Below, piece by piece: positions 60,854 through 64,000 of a stretch of DNA of 64,000 nt. Within the stretch, counting starts at the first letter, position 1, and each line of letters opens with the position of its first letter. The position numbers and the translations under genes were made by a program. The stretch is from the NCBI GenBank assembly GCA_947034895.1, contig OX344764.1:62291348-62355347 (forward strand), written 5' to 3'. The DNA comes from Rhytidiadelphus loreus (taxonomy: Eukaryota; Streptophyta; Bryopsida; Hypnales; Hylocomiaceae). A model generated the notes under the pieces. It searched no databases. It had not been told where the DNA came from and saw nothing but the letters and a program-made list of their open reading frames with translations.

Positions 60854-61777
60854 TTAAGGACCCTCCACACTTAGTGACATTGCAGCACACAAGGAGATAG
60901 CACCGTGTTGTTTGGAAATGTTATTTGCCTTCACTCCATCCTTGTCTGCCTTCTACTACATTGAATAGGAGCTCAAATTTGGGCACATCGTGTGGTGAGA
61001 CCGATTGAAATTGAGTGTAGTAATAGTGCTGGCAAGACTAAAGGCCGGCTTCTGAAGTGCAAGAAGAATGTCCATGAAGATCATTGCTTTCCAAACTCAC
61101 ACAGAATCAACAGGTGCAACAAAGGTACAACAGAAAGCTAAACCTCTCATAAATTATTGCCATGTTTGCAAATTTGCGTAGTATTTGAATCCATTCAGAA
61201 GCTGACAATGTAATAACTGTCGGTGGCTGAGAGTGCAAGACTGAGAGTCATACCTTCTTGGTCACTTTTGAAGGTCATATTGGCGGTGTCCTGAGAATCA
61301 CTGCAGTAGGGGAGTTCTAAGAGTCAACTTCAAGGCGACAACCCTATGCGCCGAAAATGCAACACATCCTGCAATTTTACAATAGCAAGAACAAGCATAG
61401 AGAAAATACAAAATGCAAGTACTGATATACACGTACTGTAGTAGACAGCCAATTCTGCACTAAAGAGCCTCTTGTCAGATTCAATGAACTCTTGAAAAAA
61501 TAGGAAAGCCAAAGGTTCACTTCAGGCCAGGCCAAGAATAGATGCTATAACCGCCGACAGTTGTAATGAAAGTACTCCGAGGCCTAACTTTTCTGACATC
61601 TTCATTTCTTGTAGGTAGCACCGCTTTGGCACCAGTGCTCTAAGTTAGTTTGCCAACTCGTATTCCACCTCAGTTGCGGACCCCTGTAGCATATGTGAGA
61701 ACACTACCTTACAAAATATCCTTTGCCGACATCTTTCCTTGGCTTGCTCCATAACACCAAGTGTGAAGGGACCTTAA
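60854..61777. mobile_element. Fourth TTAA-bounded element (924 bp)
   Basis: TTAAGGACCCTCCACACTTA then GTG at the left, and the complement of TTAAGGTCCCTTCACACTTG then GTG at the right: about 20 of 23 positions match. The outer TTAA is on both sides. The interior is unrelated to the CCCCTAAA elements and no transposase is visible. Confidence 0.75.
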
Positions 61778-61930
61778 ACTTCAACTTATGTGTCTGGTGT
61801 CAAAACCACGTCACATCAAAGAGTGCTGACAAGATTATGGTACTATTCCTAGCTTGAGAATTATTCTCAAGTTTGAAGATTACGTGTAGTATAATATGAT
61901 TTGTAACGGATGCATGTTACAACAAGTGGC

Positions 61931-62105
61931 ACACTAATAATGAAATTTAGTGTTACCACACTATTTGATTTTAAAATGCTATAATTTTTTACTCTTCATG
62001 AGTATTTTTACAAACTACGGTATTATAAAATCTTCATCAAGAGTAAGAACTTATAGCATTTAGAATTCAATTAGTGTGTTTAACACTAAATTTTATTATT
62101 AGTGT
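61931..62105. mobile_element. MITE with about 70-bp terminal inverted repeats (175 bp)
   Basis: ACACTAATAATGAAATTTAG then TGTTACCACACTA is mirrored by the complement of ACACTAATAATAAAATTTAG then TGTTAAACACACTA, and pairing continues to AAATGCTATAA and TTACTCTT. Nearly the whole element is arms. It lies about 450 bp downstream of the malate dehydrogenase stop codon. Confidence 0.88.
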
Positions 62106-62557
62106 AGTTATATGCGTTCACCACAAGTCTAACCCCATCGCATGCAATAGTCAATCAAACAACAAGACGTATTTTAATCGGCAAAAGATAGCCTAATAAT
62201 GCGTGAAAATTGATATTAAAACAGGCATGTTACGTGGAACGGTTTCTAAACATCGAAAAACAGTGGCGTACAGGTGAGGCGTACAGAAAGTAAACGATAG
62301 GTGTAATGGTAAATCTGTATGATTTCATTCACGTGAAATTAATCTCAGCCAGGGTAGAGAGTGAAGGAATAACATTAGTGTGTGCCGACAGAATCGGCAC
62401 TTATTACCCTACAGTACCGCCCAACGTCTTCATACACTCCACTAGGGTACCCTCGCTTTTCAGACCAAATCAAAAAATCATATATCCTACTCTTCGGACC
62501 AAAAATTGGAGTCCCCTTTGTCATACAAAGGAAGCTAATAGTGAGGGTATAAAACTC
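62106..62557. other. 3' flank of malate dehydrogenase
   Basis: Probable 3' UTR and downstream region of the minus-strand gene. No separate gene; the plus-strand frame at 62,306-62,788 overlaps the last exon in antisense. Confidence 0.5.
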
Positions 62558-64000
62558 TTAGACAGTGGCAGCTTGCTTCTTGGCAAACTGAACACCCTTT
62601 TCAATGCTGCCCTTCAGCTCCGATTTCAAAGCATCCACAGCCTTCTTCTCGTACTCGGTGATGCCGTCCAAATCTTCGCCAAGAATTTCCTCCACTCCCT
62701 TCTTCCCAAGCTTCACCGTCGTGGCAAAGAAAGGCAGGTCTGTCACCTGAAGGACCAAACGAACAATCTCAAGGTGCTCCTATGGTAGAGGATACTAAAA
62801 CCCTTAGGTAACTGAACCTGCCTCCTATTGACAGACCCCTGTTACCAACTGCAACTCATCTGTTCCCTTACACTCAGTTGGTCGTCAGTTGGCAACTTGA
62901 GTGTAAGCATTTCTGATCTTTGAATGGAAAACGGGGGTGTCTCCTGTCCCAACGTAGTTACCTAAACCTCCAAAGAGAAATTGGCTATTGTACACAAAGT
63001 GATCACTCTGACGCTCTATAGTGATCTACGAACGAAACCACTCCTTAGATATTGGTTTTCAATGCTTAAAGTGACCGAGGAAACTTACAAAAAACAAGAC
63101 ACTCAAATGACCCATCCTCTAACAACGATCACTAAACAAATGTGACAAAAGACTAATCCCAGGAATTCCTACATCACTACAACCAGTAGAATCAGGAACT
63201 CAGAAGCGTGGTTACCTCAGACTGGATATAAGCACATTCGTAAACATCAGAATCGCCATCCAACGCTCGCATGCAAGACTCGGCAAATCTGGCCGCAGCA
63301 TATGCCTGTGAACATAAATTAGCCACAGTGATTAACAGGATGCAAGGATATGGCCACTGGCTTATTGCAACGCTGCACAAGATTTGTTACAGCGAGCTCC
63401 TTCATAAGGTGAAGGATACTAAACCCGTTATTGACCTGATTCCGCCTCCTATCAACTGACCCTAATGAACCGCAACTCATCCCTAATGAACTCGGTTGGC
63501 TATCAATTAGCAAGTTGGCTGTGGGCATGACTTGTTTACATGTCTCTGGTCATTCATCTTCGAATAGAAACCAAGGGCTTCTACTGTCTCTAGAATAGTG
63601 ACCTACAACCTCCCACTTTGATTAACAATCATCACAAATTGAGTGAGAAAAAATGATTTCAAGAAAGTTCAGCTCTTGCACACAAAGTGATCACTCCGGA
63701 GCTCTATTGTGCAATCTCTCAATGAAGTACACTCCTAAATATCGATTAAAAAAGCCACAACGCTTACCATGGAAAGAGTAGCAGACCCGGCACCAGCCTT
63801 GGCCTCCACGACCTCAGTACCGGCATTCTGAATCCGCACAGTGAGCTCCTCGATTTCCTCAGGGGTGAACTCTACGGTGGGCTTGGTCTTGGACAGCAAC
63901 GGTAGAATGGTGACACCGGCGTGTCCACCGATCACTGGAACGTTCACGTCAATCAATCGCAAATTCTTCTTCTGCGCAACAAACGTGTTGGCACGCACCA
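62558..64000 (-). CDS. MDH: NAD-dependent malate dehydrogenase, 3' part (partial)
   Basis: The last three exons are in the window: 63768-64000 (cut by the edge), 63216-63305 and 62558-62746, joined in phase 0. The product reads [92 protein letters not shown] and ends in [12 protein letters not shown]. This is the C-terminal domain of the mitochondrial/glyoxysomal type of malate dehydrogenase, which interconverts malate and oxaloacetate with NAD. GGHAG carries the catalytic histidine and [21 protein letters not shown] is the family signature. The NAD-binding N-terminal half and any targeting peptide lie beyond 64,000, so mitochondrion versus peroxisome cannot be decided. The two introns (63,306-63,767 and 62,747-63,215) share a related segment. 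Confidence 0.97.
62760..63760. repeat. Related segments in two neighbouring malate dehydrogenase introns
   Basis: In the same orientation both introns contain GGATACTAAA.CC, CCGCCTCCTAT or CTGCCTCCTATTGACAG, AACTGCAACTCATC or AACCGCAACTCATC, TGATCTTTGAATGGAAA or CATCTTCGAATAGAAACC, CACAAAGTGATCACTC and CTCCTTAGATATTGGTT or CTCCTAAATATCGATTA. The related portion is about 300-350 bp in each intron (roughly 62,785-63,065 and 63,410-63,750). Confidence 0.85.

Noticed and set aside
1..64000. LTR retrotransposons, tRNA or rRNA genes
   Set aside because: No long terminal repeats, gag-pol motifs, tRNA box sequences or rRNA-like stretches were recognised by eye; short or decayed ones could be missed.

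Overview
This window looks like nuclear DNA from a land plant. It has widely spaced intron-bearing genes of plant type (palmitoyl-protein thioesterase, NAD malate dehydrogenase, a trihelix-like factor, a SPARK-type receptor kinase) in AT-rich spacers packed with small inverted-repeat transposons. A plant piggyBac-type transposase relic and the very long spacers would fit a large-genome lineage, perhaps a non-flowering one, but I cannot name the organism.

Layout. 0-5 kb: a patchwork of broken host-gene pieces (3' end of a receptor kinase on the minus strand; a cytochrome P450 piece and an ADP-glucose pyrophosphorylase piece on the plus strand) followed by a tandem duplication. 6-12.5 kb: a TTAA-flanked MITE, then a decayed piggyBac transposase (minus strand, about 8.5-10.3 kb) that may lie inside one old element running from 7283 to 12443, with a 331-bp near-perfect palindrome in it. 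12.5-27 kb: no confident gene; a degenerate satellite of about 170 bp with a homogeneous 20-bp array inside one monomer, several MITEs and minisatellites. 27.3-28.6 kb: trihelix-like gene (plus). 29.2-31.9 kb: intact receptor kinase (minus) with a decayed tandem copy of its 3' end. 32-51 kb: about 19 kb without a confident gene, rich in MITEs. 51.2-55.7 kb: complete 12-exon palmitoyl-protein thioesterase gene (minus) carrying a Stowaway-like MITE in one intron. 58.7-61.8 kb: a run of TTAA-bounded elements, three of them sharing boundary TTAAs. 62.6-64.0 kb: the last three exons of malate dehydrogenase (minus; continues beyond the window).

The most interesting theme is a large family of non-autonomous elements starting TTAACCCCTAAA and ending with its complement. 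They occur about a dozen times in three size classes (about 220, 410 and 700-950 bp) in the same window as a piggyBac transposase relic, whose superfamily targets TTAA and has CCC-starting ends. The protein-coding genes are unrelated housekeeping or signalling genes and show no operon-like or pathway link to each other.
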